Source of the DNA: Anaerolineales bacterium | GTDB lineage: Bacteria; Chloroflexota; Anaerolineae; Anaerolineales; UBA6663 | NCBI GenBank assembly: GCA_020845955.1 | Contig: JADLEU010000016.1 | Span: 1 to 41,015, forward strand | DNA: 41,015 bases | Direction of reading: 5' to 3' | Shown: positions 1 to 8,223 of the stretch, in pieces | Layout: every line of letters starts with the position of its first letter | How positions within the stretch are numbered: position 1 is the stretch's first letter | Program-made: the position numbers and the translations under genes | The notes under the pieces: model-generated | Databases searched by the model: none | What the model saw: the letters and a program-made list of their open reading frames with translations, nothing else | Told to the model about the DNA's origin: nothing

Positions 1-504
1 ACCCTGCGCCGCGCCATTGGCCTGCTCGAAATTTCTCTAAACGAAGTCCGCAACCTGCTCGGCACATTCCGCGCGCCAGAGTTTGCCGATCACGGATTGG
101 CTGAAATCGTCGAGGACATCGTCGTCCAGCACGAATCGTTCACGGGCCGCGCGGTGACGTTGGAAATGGCCGGGCCGTTGCCCGAGGCCGTCTCACTGCC
201 GGCGAAGATTGCGCTGTGCCGTATCCTGCAGGAAGCCCTCTCCAATGTTCGACGCCATGCTGGCGTGGAGACGGCGGCGGTGCGGCTGTGGGCCGAGGGG
301 GACTGCGTTTGCCTGGAAATTACCGATCGCGGGCGCGGGTTTGAGCCGCCGCCGCTCACCGGGCCGCAAGCGACCGAACGTCACGAGCACATCGGCCTGC
401 GCGGGATGCGGGAGCGCGCGGCGCTCGTGGGCGGCGAGTTGTCCGTCGAGAGCCGCCCCGGCGCCGGGACGCGCGTGCGCGTGGAGATTCCAACCCATGA
501 GTGA
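1..504 (+). CDS. Sensor histidine kinase, NarL/DesK class (C-terminal part, cut by window start)
   Basis: The reading frame is open from base 1, so only the last 167 residues are visible and the start lies outside the window. They hold a HATPase_c domain of the type paired with LuxR-family regulators: an N-box (ILQEALSNVRRHA), a G1 box (DRGRGF), a G2-like segment (GLRGMRER) and the usual GAGTRV end. The phosphoacceptor His and any sensor domain are upstream and unseen. The stop overlaps the start of the response regulator by 8 bp, which implies translational coupling. It most likely phosphorylates that regulator; its signal is unknown. What is seen is the ATPase domain; the pairing is inferred from overlap and family. 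Confidence 0.9.
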   Translation, partial: TLRRAIGLLEISLNEVRNLLGTFRAPEFADHGLAEIVEDIVVQHESFTGRAVTLEMAGPLPEAVSLPAKIALCRILQEALSNVRRHAGVETAAVRLWAEGDCVCLEITDRGRGFEPPPLTGPQATERHEHIGLRGMRERAALVGGELSVESRPGAGTRVRVEIPTHE

Positions 505-1120
505 CGCGCCGCCAATCCGCATTGTGCTGGCGGATGACCACGCTTTGGTGCTCGAGGGCCTGCGCGCGTTGCTGGCCGCCGAGCCGGATTTGTGTGTGGT
601 GGCGACGGCCACCGACGGCGAGCGGCTGTTGGAGGCCGTGCATCGCTTCAAGCCAGACGTGGTCGCGATGGACTTGCAGATGCTGTACATGGACGGTCTG
701 ACCTGCCTACGCCACATCCGGACGGAGAGGCTGCCCGTGCGCGTGCTCGTCATCAGCGCCTTTGGGGATGCCGCAACCCTGCGTGCGGCGATCGAAGGTG
801 GCGCGGACGGTTTCGCCCTCAAGACCGACCCGCCGGACATGACGCTAGCTGCCATCCGGCAGGTGGCCGCCCGGCACATGGTCTTCCCCGACGCCGTCCG
901 CCGCTGGCTGCGGCGAGCGCCCGCTCCCGACCCCAACGCCCTCACCGACCGTGAGGAAGCCGTGCTGGCGTTGGTGGCCGAGGGCAAGACCAACACCCAG
1001 ATTGCCGCTGCCCTACGACTGAGTGAGAACACTGTTAAGTTTCACCTCCGCAACCTCTTCGCCAAACTGGGTGTGACCAACCGCACCGAAGCCGCCGCAA
1101 AGTACCACCAGCGTTCGTAA
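497..1120 (+). CDS. NarL/LuxR-family two-component response regulator
   Basis: This is a 207-residue DNA-binding response regulator. The receiver domain (about residues 6-125) shows the acidic pair D13/D14, phosphoacceptor D59 (AMDLQM) and K109. A short linker leads to a LuxR-type helix-turn-helix (about 148-205) with the typical LTDREEAVLALVAEG start and a recognition helix around SENTVKFHLRNLF. The ATG at 497 lies inside the end of the kinase gene, and both genes read toward the Calvin-cycle block that starts 167 bp downstream. Since no LysR-type CbbR gene is seen here, this pair is a plausible but unproven regulator of that block. Confidence 0.95.
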   Translation: MSDAPPIRIVLADDHALVLEGLRALLAAEPDLCVVATATDGERLLEAVHRFKPDVVAMDLQMLYMDGLTCLRHIRTERLPVRVLVISAFGDAATLRAAIEGGADGFALKTDPPDMTLAAIRQVAARHMVFPDAVRRWLRRAPAPDPNALTDREEAVLALVAEGKTNTQIAAALRLSENTVKFHLRNLFAKLGVTNRTEAAAKYHQRS

Positions 1121-1218
1121 GGCCAGCCCGGCTGCATTTCAGCCGCTACCACAAACTGACTCTCCCCGCCCATTCGAGTAGCCCGCCTACCCGTACAGAT
1201 TTTCACAATCTATCCGTT

Positions 1219-1253
1219 GGAACGTTTTGTTCAGGCCGCCGGCCGTCTATCCT
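1219..1253 (+). promoter_or_regulatory. Candidate operator/promoter upstream of fba
   Basis: The 167-bp gap before fba contains a small inverted repeat GAAC-N5-GTTC (1220-1232). It overlaps a TTGTTC (1227-1232), followed after 15 bp by TATCCT (1248-1253). The spacing is shorter than ideal for a housekeeping promoter, so the assignment is weak. A regulator site just ahead of the carbon-fixation genes would fit the adjacent response regulator. Confidence 0.3.
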
Positions 1254-1287
1254 GTGGCAATTCCTCCAGGAAGCCGAGAGACCTGCC

Positions 1288-2253
1288 ATGATCGTGACGA
1301 CCGCCGAGCTGTTCAGCGTCGCCTACGGCCAGTTCGCCGTCGGCGCGTATAACATCAACAACATGGAGCAGGCGCTGGGGCTGTTCCAGGGGCACGTACG
1401 AGCACAGGCCCCATTCATCATCCAGATTTCCAAGGGCGCGCGCAAGTACGCCGGCGTGATGATGTTGGAGGCCATCCTGCGCGCTTGTGATGCCACGTTT
1501 CCCGAAGCTATCTACGCCGTGCACTTGGATCACGGTGATGAGCAGACCTGTTACGAGTGCATTGCCTCTGGCTTCTATTCGTCAGTGATGATTGACGCCT
1601 CGCATGAACCCTTCGAGCACAACGCTGCGGTCACCCGCCGCGTGGTCGAGCGGGCGCACGCCCGCGGCGTCAGCGTGGAGTCCGAACTGGGCCTGTTGGG
1701 CGGGGTGGAGGAGCACGTGAACGTGGATCAGAAGCACGCCAGGCTCACCGATCCGGACGAAGCCCAGGCCTTTGTGGCGCAAAGCGGCTGTGACAGCCTG
1801 GCCGTCGCCATCGGCACGAGCCACGGAGCGTACAAGTTTACAGGCAATCAGAGCCTGCACCTCGAGCGCATCGCCGAGATTCAGAAGCGCTTGCCGGGCT
1901 TTCCGCTGGTCATGCACGGCTCGAGCTCTGTGCCCAAAGGTGAAGTGGAACGCATCAACGCGGCGGGTGGCAAACTCGACCCGTCGGCCAGGGGTGTCGA
2001 TGAGGCGGAGTTCGCGCGGGCTGTGCCGCTGGGCGTCGCCAAAGTCAATATCGACACCGACGGCCGGCTGGTGTGGACGCGTGTCCACCGCGAACACTTC
2101 CGCGACCATCCCGAGAACTTCGACTTCCGTAAGCCCGGCGAAGCGTTAATCAAAGCTTACGCCGATTTCATCGTCCAGAAGTCAAAGGCGCTGCTCTCGG
2201 CGGGCAGGCTGCCGCATGTGCGGGCCGCGCTGACCGTCAAGAGTGGTCCATGA
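1288..2253 (+). CDS. fba: Class II fructose-1,6-bisphosphate aldolase
   Basis: This is a 321-residue cytoplasmic zinc-dependent aldolase. It joins glyceraldehyde-3-phosphate and dihydroxyacetone phosphate into fructose-1,6-bisphosphate, and in the Calvin cycle commonly also makes sedoheptulose-1,7-bisphosphate. Visible landmarks are HLDHGDE (catalytic D81, zinc ligand H82), the ESELG segment (131-135), H179 in GTSHGAYK, H210 in HGSSS, and the phosphate-binding NIDTD (254-258). Length is normal for the class. The ATG at 1288 has a purine-rich GAGAG 7 bases upstream. It is the first gene of the Calvin-cycle block, 52 bp ahead of glpX. All the main motifs are intact, so activity is expected. Confidence 0.96.
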   Translation: MIVTTAELFSVAYGQFAVGAYNINNMEQALGLFQGHVRAQAPFIIQISKGARKYAGVMMLEAILRACDATFPEAIYAVHLDHGDEQTCYECIASGFYSSVMIDASHEPFEHNAAVTRRVVERAHARGVSVESELGLLGGVEEHVNVDQKHARLTDPDEAQAFVAQSGCDSLAVAIGTSHGAYKFTGNQSLHLERIAEIQKRLPGFPLVMHGSSSVPKGEVERINAAGGKLDPSARGVDEAEFARAVPLGVAKVNIDTDGRLVWTRVHREHFRDHPENFDFRKPGEALIKAYADFIVQKSKALLSAGRLPHVRAALTVKSGP

Positions 2254-2305
2254 GCCGTTGCCGTCGCCTATCGCTTCACGGATAACTGCTCATTCATAAC
2301 TGCCC

Positions 2306-3298
2306 ATGAACGAAGCCCCCACACGCAACCTCGCTCTCGAACTCGTGCGCGTAACCGAGGCCGGCGCGCTGGCCGCCGGGCGTTGGATGGGGCGCGGGCA
2401 GAAAGAAAATGGCGATCGGGCCGCCGTCGAAGCCATGCGGTTGATGCTCTCCACGGTGGACATGGACGGCCTGATCGTCATCGGCGAGGGCGCGAAGGAC
2501 GCGGCCCCGATGCTCTGCAACGGGGAAGCGGTCGGCAACGGCAATCGGCCGCTGGTCGATGTGGCGGTTGATCCGGTCGAGGGCACCGCCCTGTTGGCGC
2601 ACGGCCGGCCAGACGCCGTTTCGGTGGTTGGGGTCGCCCCACGCGGGACGATGTGGTCACCTGGCCCGGCCTTCTATATGGACAAGCTGGTTGTTGGGCG
2701 CGCGGCGCGCGAGGCCCTTGGCCCCGAACCATTGCACGCGCCCGTCGCCGCGACGCTGCGCGCCATTGCGGAGGCGTTGGGCAAGCCGGTGCATGACCTG
2801 ACCGTGTTCGTGCTGGACAAGCCACGCCACGACCGGCTCATCGCCGATGTTCGCGCCGCGGGCGCGCGCGTGCTGCTGCGCACTGACGGCGACGTGGCCG
2901 GGGCGCTCATGGCCTGTATGCCCAACTCGGGCGCGGATGTGCTGATGGGCATCGGCGGAACGCCGGAGGGCGTGATTGCGGCCTGCGCGGTTCGGGCGCT
3001 GGGCGGGGCGCTGTACGGTCGATTGGCCCCACAAAAGCCCGGCGAACGTGAGGCGATTGTCGCCACTGGGCTTGACCTCGAGCGTGTGTTGACCGAGCGC
3101 GACCTGGTGCGCAGCGATGATGTGTTCTTCGCCGCCACCGGCATCACCGACGGCGTGCTTATGCCCGGTGTGCATTACACGGGCGAAGGCGCGACGACGG
3201 CCTCCATCGTCATGCGCGGCAGGACCGGAACCATCCGTGCCATTCACGCCGAGCATCGCTGGGACAAACTGAGAGCCCTCAGCCAGGTCCCGTATTAG
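2306..3298 (+). CDS. glpX: Class II (GlpX-type) fructose-1,6/sedoheptulose-1,7-bisphosphatase
   Basis: This 330-residue sugar bisphosphatase removes the C1 phosphate from fructose- and, in photosynthetic and chemoautotrophic relatives, sedoheptulose-bisphosphate. Seen motifs are K33/D37 in the KENGDR region, the metal-site segment GEGAKDAAPML (60-70), VDPVEGT (88-94), DKPRHDRL (171-178), RTDGDVAGAL (192-201) and GIGGTPEGV (215-223). The usual form of the metal segment is GEGEKDEAPML, so two acidic residues are replaced by Ala here. No clear Shine-Dalgarno precedes the ATG at 2306. It lies between fba and cbbL, consistent with a dual-function FBPase/SBPase of the Calvin cycle; the dual specificity is inferred from context. 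Confidence 0.93.
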   Translation: MNEAPTRNLALELVRVTEAGALAAGRWMGRGQKENGDRAAVEAMRLMLSTVDMDGLIVIGEGAKDAAPMLCNGEAVGNGNRPLVDVAVDPVEGTALLAHGRPDAVSVVGVAPRGTMWSPGPAFYMDKLVVGRAAREALGPEPLHAPVAATLRAIAEALGKPVHDLTVFVLDKPRHDRLIADVRAAGARVLLRTDGDVAGALMACMPNSGADVLMGIGGTPEGVIAACAVRALGGALYGRLAPQKPGEREAIVATGLDLERVLTERDLVRSDDVFFAATGITDGVLMPGVHYTGEGATTASIVMRGRTGTIRAIHAEHRWDKLRALSQVPY

Positions 3299-3314
3299 TG
3301 GCCCGTGCCCTATC

Positions 3315-3335
3315 GACTGGTCACAATTACCAGTC
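3315..3335. promoter_or_regulatory. Perfect inverted repeat ahead of cbbL
   Basis: GACTGGT (3315-3321) and ACCAGTC (3329-3335) form a perfect 7-bp inverted repeat around a 7-base spacer, CACAATT. It ends 6 bases before a very strong ribosome binding site GGGAGG (3342-3347), which is 6 bases from the cbbL ATG at 3354. In RNA this is a small hairpin directly upstream of the RBS; in DNA it could be an operator. It is the most conspicuous regulatory-looking element in the operon. Confidence 0.5.
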
Positions 3336-3353
3336 ACGCCTGGGAGGATTTCC

Positions 3354-4718
3354 ATGACCGCAATCGCTGCTGCACCTGCTCAAGTGAACGAAAAGTATCA
3401 AGCCGGTGTGCATCCCTACGCGCTTGGCTACTTTGTCCCTGGTTATCAGCCGGCCGACACCGACTTGCTGTGCGCCTTCCGGATTGTGCCCGCCAAGGGC
3501 ACAGACATGATCGAGGCCGCTGCCGCCGTCGCCGCCGAATCGTCCACCGGCACCTGGACCGAGGTCTGGTCGAACCAGCTCATCAATCTGGATTTCTACA
3601 AGGCGAAAGTTTATCGGCTCGAGGGCGACCTGGCCTACCTGGCCTACCCGATGGACCTGTTCGAGGAGAACAGCATCGTCAACATCATGTCATCGATCGT
3701 GGGCAACGTGTTCGGCTTCAAGGCCGTATCCGCCCTGCGGCTGGAAGACATGCGTATTCCGGTGGCGCTCGTGAAGACCTTTCCGGGTCCAAATGTCGGC
3801 CTGTACGATGAGCGCGCGCGCATCAATAAATGGGACCGGCCCCTGCTCGGCGGCACGGTTAAGCCCAAGCTTGGCCTGACGGCCAAAGATTACTCGACCA
3901 TCATCTACGAATGCCTGGTGGGTGGGCTGGACACGACCAAGGACGACGAGAATATGAACAGCCAACCCTTCAACCGCTGGCGCGACCGCTTCCTATACGG
4001 CATGGATGCCGTAAAGCTGGCGGAGGCCGAGACGGGCGAGGCCAAGGGCCACTTTTTCAACGTGACGGCTAGCTCCACCGAGGAGGCGCTGCGGCGGCTG
4101 GAGTTCATCTGTGCGCAGGGGAGCCGTTACGTTATGTACGACTTCATCACGGCGGGCTTTGCGGCTTCAGCCGACGTTTTCAAGCGCGCGGGTGAATTGG
4201 GCGCCATCGTCCACTGCCATCGCGCGATGCATGCCGTCTTCACACGTCAGAAGAATCACGGCGTCCATATGCGCGTCATCGCCAAGTGGCTGAGGCTGAT
4301 TGGCGGCGATCATCTGCACACCGGCACGGTGGTGGGCAAGCTGGAAGGCTCGCGCAAGGAAACGCTCGGCATCATCGACTTGCTGCGTGAACGGCAAATC
4401 CTGGCGGAACCTGACCGCGGGTTGTATTTCGACCAGGATTTTGCCGGGCTGAAGGCGGTCTGGCCGGTGGCCTCGGGCGGGATCCATGTCCTGCACATCC
4501 CCGAACTGCACGCCATCTACGGCAACGACTGCTTCTGGCTCTTCGGCGGCGGCACGCACGGCCATCCCAGAGGCAGCCGCGCTGGCGCGCGCGCCAACCG
4601 CGTGGCCACCGAGGCGATCGCCTCCGGCCAGACGCTGAACGAGGCGGCCCGCACCTGCCCGGAGCTGCGCGAGGCGATGGAGTTGTGGGGCAACGTGAGG
4701 TTTGAGGTGTCGGAGTAG
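3354..4718 (+). CDS. cbbL: RuBisCO large subunit, form I-like without small subunit (form I-prime candidate)
   Basis: This 454-residue ribulose-1,5-bisphosphate carboxylase catalyses CO2 addition to RuBP. All catalytic landmarks are present (spinach numbering in brackets): E62 (60), T67/W68, N118 (123), K170/K172 (175/177) in GGTVKPKLG, carbamylated K196 with D198/E199 (201/203/204), H289/R290 (294/295), H322 (327), loop-6 K329 (334), S374-G376 (379-381) and GGG at 398-400. KDDENMNSQPF is form I-like rather than form II or III. The protein ends at NVRFEVSE, lacking the C-terminal tail of classical form I. No rbcS-like gene lies in the 107 bp before prk or elsewhere in the window. Chloroflexota form I-prime enzymes are known to assemble as L8 without small subunits; this sequence fits that group, but a tree is needed to separate it from the related I-double-prime and I-alpha clades. 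Confidence 0.96.
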   Translation: MTAIAAAPAQVNEKYQAGVHPYALGYFVPGYQPADTDLLCAFRIVPAKGTDMIEAAAAVAAESSTGTWTEVWSNQLINLDFYKAKVYRLEGDLAYLAYPMDLFEENSIVNIMSSIVGNVFGFKAVSALRLEDMRIPVALVKTFPGPNVGLYDERARINKWDRPLLGGTVKPKLGLTAKDYSTIIYECLVGGLDTTKDDENMNSQPFNRWRDRFLYGMDAVKLAEAETGEAKGHFFNVTASSTEEALRRLEFICAQGSRYVMYDFITAGFAASADVFKRAGELGAIVHCHRAMHAVFTRQKNHGVHMRVIAKWLRLIGGDHLHTGTVVGKLEGSRKETLGIIDLLRERQILAEPDRGLYFDQDFAGLKAVWPVASGGIHVLHIPELHAIYGNDCFWLFGGGTHGHPRGSRAGARANRVATEAIASGQTLNEAARTCPELREAMELWGNVRFEVSE

Positions 4719-4825
4719 GCCGGCAGCCGGGCGGCCTAATCGCGAGAGCTCAATATGAACTGACAACGTAGCGCCGACACGACCAGACGACTACTCGATC
4801 AAGGACGACAAAGGACCAAGCGACT

Positions 4826-5821
4826 ATGACGAAACAACGCCCCATCATCCTCGCCATCGTGGGCGACAGCGCCGCCGGGAAAAACACGCTGACGAATGGG
4901 TTGGTGAACATCCTCGGCGCGGAACGCGTGACGGTGGTCTGCACCGATGACTATCACAAATACGAACGGCGTGAGCGGGCGCAGCTCGGCATCACGCCGC
5001 TGCACCCGCGCTGCAACTATCTCGACGTGCTCGAGCTGCACCTCGAGCGCCTGCACTACGGTCAGCCCTTCCTCAAACCGGTCTACGATCATTCCACTGG
5101 CAGCCTCGTCCGGCCTGAATATATCCTGCCGCGCCAGTTCGTCATCGTCGAGGGTCTGCTGGGGTTCCACTCCGCCGTCATGCGGCAGTTCTACGATGTG
5201 AAGGTCTATCTTGACCCGCCCGAGGACTTGCGGAAGGTTTGGAAGATCGGGCGCGACACCTCCGCGCGCGGCTATACCGATGCGCAGGTGTTGGCCGAAC
5301 TGGAGAAGCGCGCGCCAGACTCGCGCGACTTCATCCGCCCCCAGCGTGAGCACGCCGACATCGTGGTGAAATTTCACCCGCCCGCTGGCGTCCTGCCTGA
5401 GCAGGCCGGCCCGCGTCTCAACGTTCAGCTCGTCCTGCGTCCGACCCTCCGGCACCCCGACCTGACCTATCTGGTCGATGGCGCCCACAGCGCTTCGTGC
5501 GGCGTCCGGTTGGAACTGGGCCGCGACGGCGGCCGCCCAGTGGACTTTCTCAACATCGACGGCAATGTGACCGGCGAACACGCCGCCCGACTGGAAGACG
5601 CCATCTGGCAGCACTTGCCCAACCTGCGCCCGGTGCGCCAAGATCAGTTCGGCGACTACCACGATCGGGCTGAAGTGCGGCACAGCCATCCACTGGCCCT
5701 CACACAACTGTTGCTCACCTATCACTTGCTGCGCAAGTACAGCGACCTCTCGCAGCTGCCCTTTGCGCCGCCGGTGGCAGCCCTGAGCCGCCTTCAATCG
5801 GCGGCGGTGATGAGCGGCTGA
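4826..5821 (+). CDS. prk: Phosphoribulokinase
   Basis: This 331-residue kinase phosphorylates ribulose-5-phosphate to RuBP, the RuBisCO substrate. The P-loop is GDSAAGKNT (13-21), followed by CTDDYHKY (39-46), the LGITPLHP segment (54-61) and VIVEGLLGFHS (106-116), a layout typical of bacterial and cyanobacterial PRKs. The residue after the P-loop Lys is Asn20 instead of the usual Ser/Thr that binds Mg; a Thr follows. The ATG at 4826 has AAAGGA about 10 bases upstream. It sits directly after cbbL and before tkt. Together with cbbL it is the diagnostic gene for a working Calvin cycle rather than an AMP-salvage RuBisCO pathway. Confidence 0.95.
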   Translation: MTKQRPIILAIVGDSAAGKNTLTNGLVNILGAERVTVVCTDDYHKYERRERAQLGITPLHPRCNYLDVLELHLERLHYGQPFLKPVYDHSTGSLVRPEYILPRQFVIVEGLLGFHSAVMRQFYDVKVYLDPPEDLRKVWKIGRDTSARGYTDAQVLAELEKRAPDSRDFIRPQREHADIVVKFHPPAGVLPEQAGPRLNVQLVLRPTLRHPDLTYLVDGAHSASCGVRLELGRDGGRPVDFLNIDGNVTGEHAARLEDAIWQHLPNLRPVRQDQFGDYHDRAEVRHSHPLALTQLLLTYHLLRKYSDLSQLPFAPPVAALSRLQSAAVMSG

Positions 5822-5905
5822 AGGCTGGCTGCTAATGGCTTAGGACCGATGGCGGCGATCGACAATCGGCGCGCTGCCCGCCGCGATCCGCTCACAGGAT
5901 TCACG

Positions 5906-7978
5906 ATGACCGACCTTGCCTCCACCCCGGTGCTCCCGCTCGCTGCCGCCTGCCACGCCGACTGGCCGCGCTTGCGCCAGATGGCTGCCGACAGCCTGCG
6001 CGTGCTGACGATGGACGCGGTGCAAAAAGCCAACTCCGGCCACCCGGGGATGCCGATGGGCATTGCTGACGCGGCCGTGGTGCTGTGGGCGCGATTTCTT
6101 AAATTCAACCCGGCTGATCCGCACTGGCCCGACCGCGACCGCTTCGTGCTCTCGGCGGGCCATGGCTCGATGCTGCTCTACAGCCTGCTTCACCTCACCG
6201 GCTACGATTTGCCGCTGGAACAACTGCAAGCCTTCCGGCAGTGGGGCAGCCAGACCCCCGGTCACCCCGAGCACGGCCTGACCCCCGGCGTGGAAACCAC
6301 TACCGGCCCGCTGGGGCAGGGCATCGCCAACGCCGTAGGGATGGCGCTGGCCGAGCGCTGGCTGGCCGAGCATTTCAATCGCCCGGGCGCCAGGATCGTC
6401 GATCACTACACCTACGTCATTGCCAGCGACGGCGATCTGATGGAAGGCGTGTCGCACGAAGCCTGTGCGCTGGCCGGGCATTTGGGGCTCGGAAAACTGA
6501 TCGTGCTGTACGACGACAATGGCATCAGCATTGACGGCCCGACCACGCTGGCGTTCAGCGAAAGCGTGCTGGCCCGCTTCACTGCCTACGGCTGGCAAGC
6601 CGTGCGCGTGGATGGGCACAACCCCGAGGCGGTCGAGGCCGCCGTTCGCGCCGCGCTGACCAGGCCTCGCTGCCCGTCGCTCATCGCCTGCAAGACGCAC
6701 ATCGGCTACGGCAGCCCAAACCGGCAGGGCACGCACACGGCGCACGGCGAGCCGCTCGGGGCGGACGAAGTGCGCCTCACCAAAGAGCGCCTGGGCTGGC
6801 TGCCCGACGCGCAGTTTCAGGTCCCAGACGATGTGTGCGCTTTCATGCGCGCGGTGGGCGCGCGCGGCGCGGCCCAGCACGCTAATTGGGCCGCCCTGTT
6901 CGCCCGTTACGCCGAGGCCTATCCGGACCTGGCCGCCGAATTCCAACGCGCCCTGGCCGGTGAACTGCCGGCGAATTGGGACCATGATTTGCCGTCCCTC
7001 GGCTTCTGGTTCCAGTCCCCACTCTCTAAACCTATCGCCACCCGCGCTGCCTCGGGCGCCGTCCTGGACGCCATCGTCCCGCGCCTCCCGACCATCATCG
7101 GCGGCTCGGCCGACCTGACCGCCTCCACCAACACGCTGCCCAACGGTCAAGCGTCCCTCAGCCGCGATGATTTCACCGGGCGGTACATCCGCTTCGGCGT
7201 GCGCGAGCACGGTATGGGGAGCATTCTGAACGGCATCGCCGCGCACGGCGGGCTGCGGCCTTATGGCGGCACGTTCCTCGTCTTCTCCGACTACATGCGT
7301 CCGGCGATCCGCATGGCGGCGCTCATGGAACTGCCCGTCATCTTTGTTTTCACCCACGACAGCATTGGGCTGGGCGAAGACGGCCCGACGCATCAGCCCA
7401 TCGAGCACCTCACGAGTCTGCGCGCTATCCCCAACCTGTTCGTCTTCCGCCCCGCCGACGCGGCGGAAACGGCGATCGGCTGGCGCGTGGCGCTGGAGCG
7501 CAGGCGCGGCCCGACGGCGCTCGTCCTCACCCGCCAACCCGTGCCGCTTTTGGACCGAGACACGCACGGCGCGGCGCGCGGCGCCTACATTCTCGCCGAT
7601 GTGGACGACCCGCAGGCGATACTCATCGCCACCGGCTCCGAGGTCCACCTGGCGCTCGCGGCGCAGAAGCTGCTGGTCGAGCACGCTCCGCGCCTGCGCG
7701 CCCGCGTTGTTTCGATGCCGTGCCGCGAATTGTTTGAAGCCCAATCGGCCGGCTTCCGCGAGAGCGTTCTGCCCGCGCGCATCCGGCGGCGGGTGGTCGT
7801 GGAGGCTGGCGCCACAATCGGCTGGGGGGCGTACGCAGGCCTGGACGGCGCCGTCATCGGGCTGGATCAGTTCGGCGCCTCGGCGCCGTATCAAATTCTC
7901 TACCGCCAGCTTGGGCTGACGGCCGAGGCCATTGCGACGGCCGTGCAGCGCGCCGGGACAAAAAGCGAAGCGGCCTGA
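5906..7978 (+). CDS. tkt: Transketolase
   Basis: This 690-residue thiamine-diphosphate enzyme moves two-carbon units between sugar phosphates during RuBP regeneration. Motifs seen are [10 protein letters not shown] (with H46), the ThDP/metal motif SDGDLMEG (about 174-181), catalytic Glu at about 434 in FGVREHGM, and a C-terminal domain with the TGSEV segment. Length is standard. I chose ATG 5906 because AGGA lies 6 bases upstream; an in-frame ATG at 5849 would add 19 residues but has its AGGA only 3 bases away and no family-like sequence. It is the last gene of the Calvin-cycle block. Other cycle genes (pgk, gap, rpe, rpiA) are not in the window. Confidence 0.96.
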   Translation: MTDLASTPVLPLAAACHADWPRLRQMAADSLRVLTMDAVQKANSGHPGMPMGIADAAVVLWARFLKFNPADPHWPDRDRFVLSAGHGSMLLYSLLHLTGYDLPLEQLQAFRQWGSQTPGHPEHGLTPGVETTTGPLGQGIANAVGMALAERWLAEHFNRPGARIVDHYTYVIASDGDLMEGVSHEACALAGHLGLGKLIVLYDDNGISIDGPTTLAFSESVLARFTAYGWQAVRVDGHNPEAVEAAVRAALTRPRCPSLIACKTHIGYGSPNRQGTHTAHGEPLGADEVRLTKERLGWLPDAQFQVPDDVCAFMRAVGARGAAQHANWAALFARYAEAYPDLAAEFQRALAGELPANWDHDLPSLGFWFQSPLSKPIATRAASGAVLDAIVPRLPTIIGGSADLTASTNTLPNGQASLSRDDFTGRYIRFGVREHGMGSILNGIAAHGGLRPYGGTFLVFSDYMRPAIRMAALMELPVIFVFTHDSIGLGEDGPTHQPIEHLTSLRAIPNLFVFRPADAAETAIGWRVALERRRGPTALVLTRQPVPLLDRDTHGAARGAYILADVDDPQAILIATGSEVHLALAAQKLLVEHAPRLRARVVSMPCRELFEAQSAGFRESVLPARIRRRVVVEAGATIGWGAYAGLDGAVIGLDQFGASAPYQILYRQLGLTAEAIATAVQRAGTKSEAA

Positions 7979-8223
7979 CGCACCTCCTTCCTCCTGGCTG
8001 CCAACGGAGCCCGCCTTGCAACGCGCTGTCGCCAGGCCAGCACCCCCAATCCAATCGGCTTGTCCACCGTCACTTCGCCTGTAATCAGCGCGGCAGCCCG
8101 CTCACTCCACGGCCGCCGTCGAACGTACAGGCCCTCCCCGGGCCCTGGACTCTTCCCAGTTGATTATTTGCAGAAACCGTCCTAAGCTGAGGCGTGAAGG
8201 GTGAAAGGTTTGGAGCGGGTTTG
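7979..8223 (+). promoter_or_regulatory. Intergenic region with candidate promoter for the sensor kinase
   Basis: These 245 bp hold no supported gene. TTGATT (8160-8165) and TAAGCT (8183-8188) are separated by 17 bp, a reasonable housekeeping-type promoter. GGAG (8212-8215) lies 8 bases before the kinase ATG at 8224. I see no convincing terminator after tkt. Confidence 0.45.

Noticed and set aside
4719..4825. A possible rbcS between cbbL and prk
   Set aside because: Only 107 bp are available and no small-subunit motif is found in any frame there or elsewhere in the window.
4799..5797. A 332-codon minus-strand frame opposite phosphoribulokinase
   Set aside because: It is an antisense shadow; prk on the plus strand is complete with motifs.
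5840..7894. A 684-codon open frame on the minus strand opposite transketolase
   Set aside because: It has no domain, is Arg/Gly/Ala-rich as expected of an antisense shadow in GC-rich DNA, and the plus strand is a complete transketolase.
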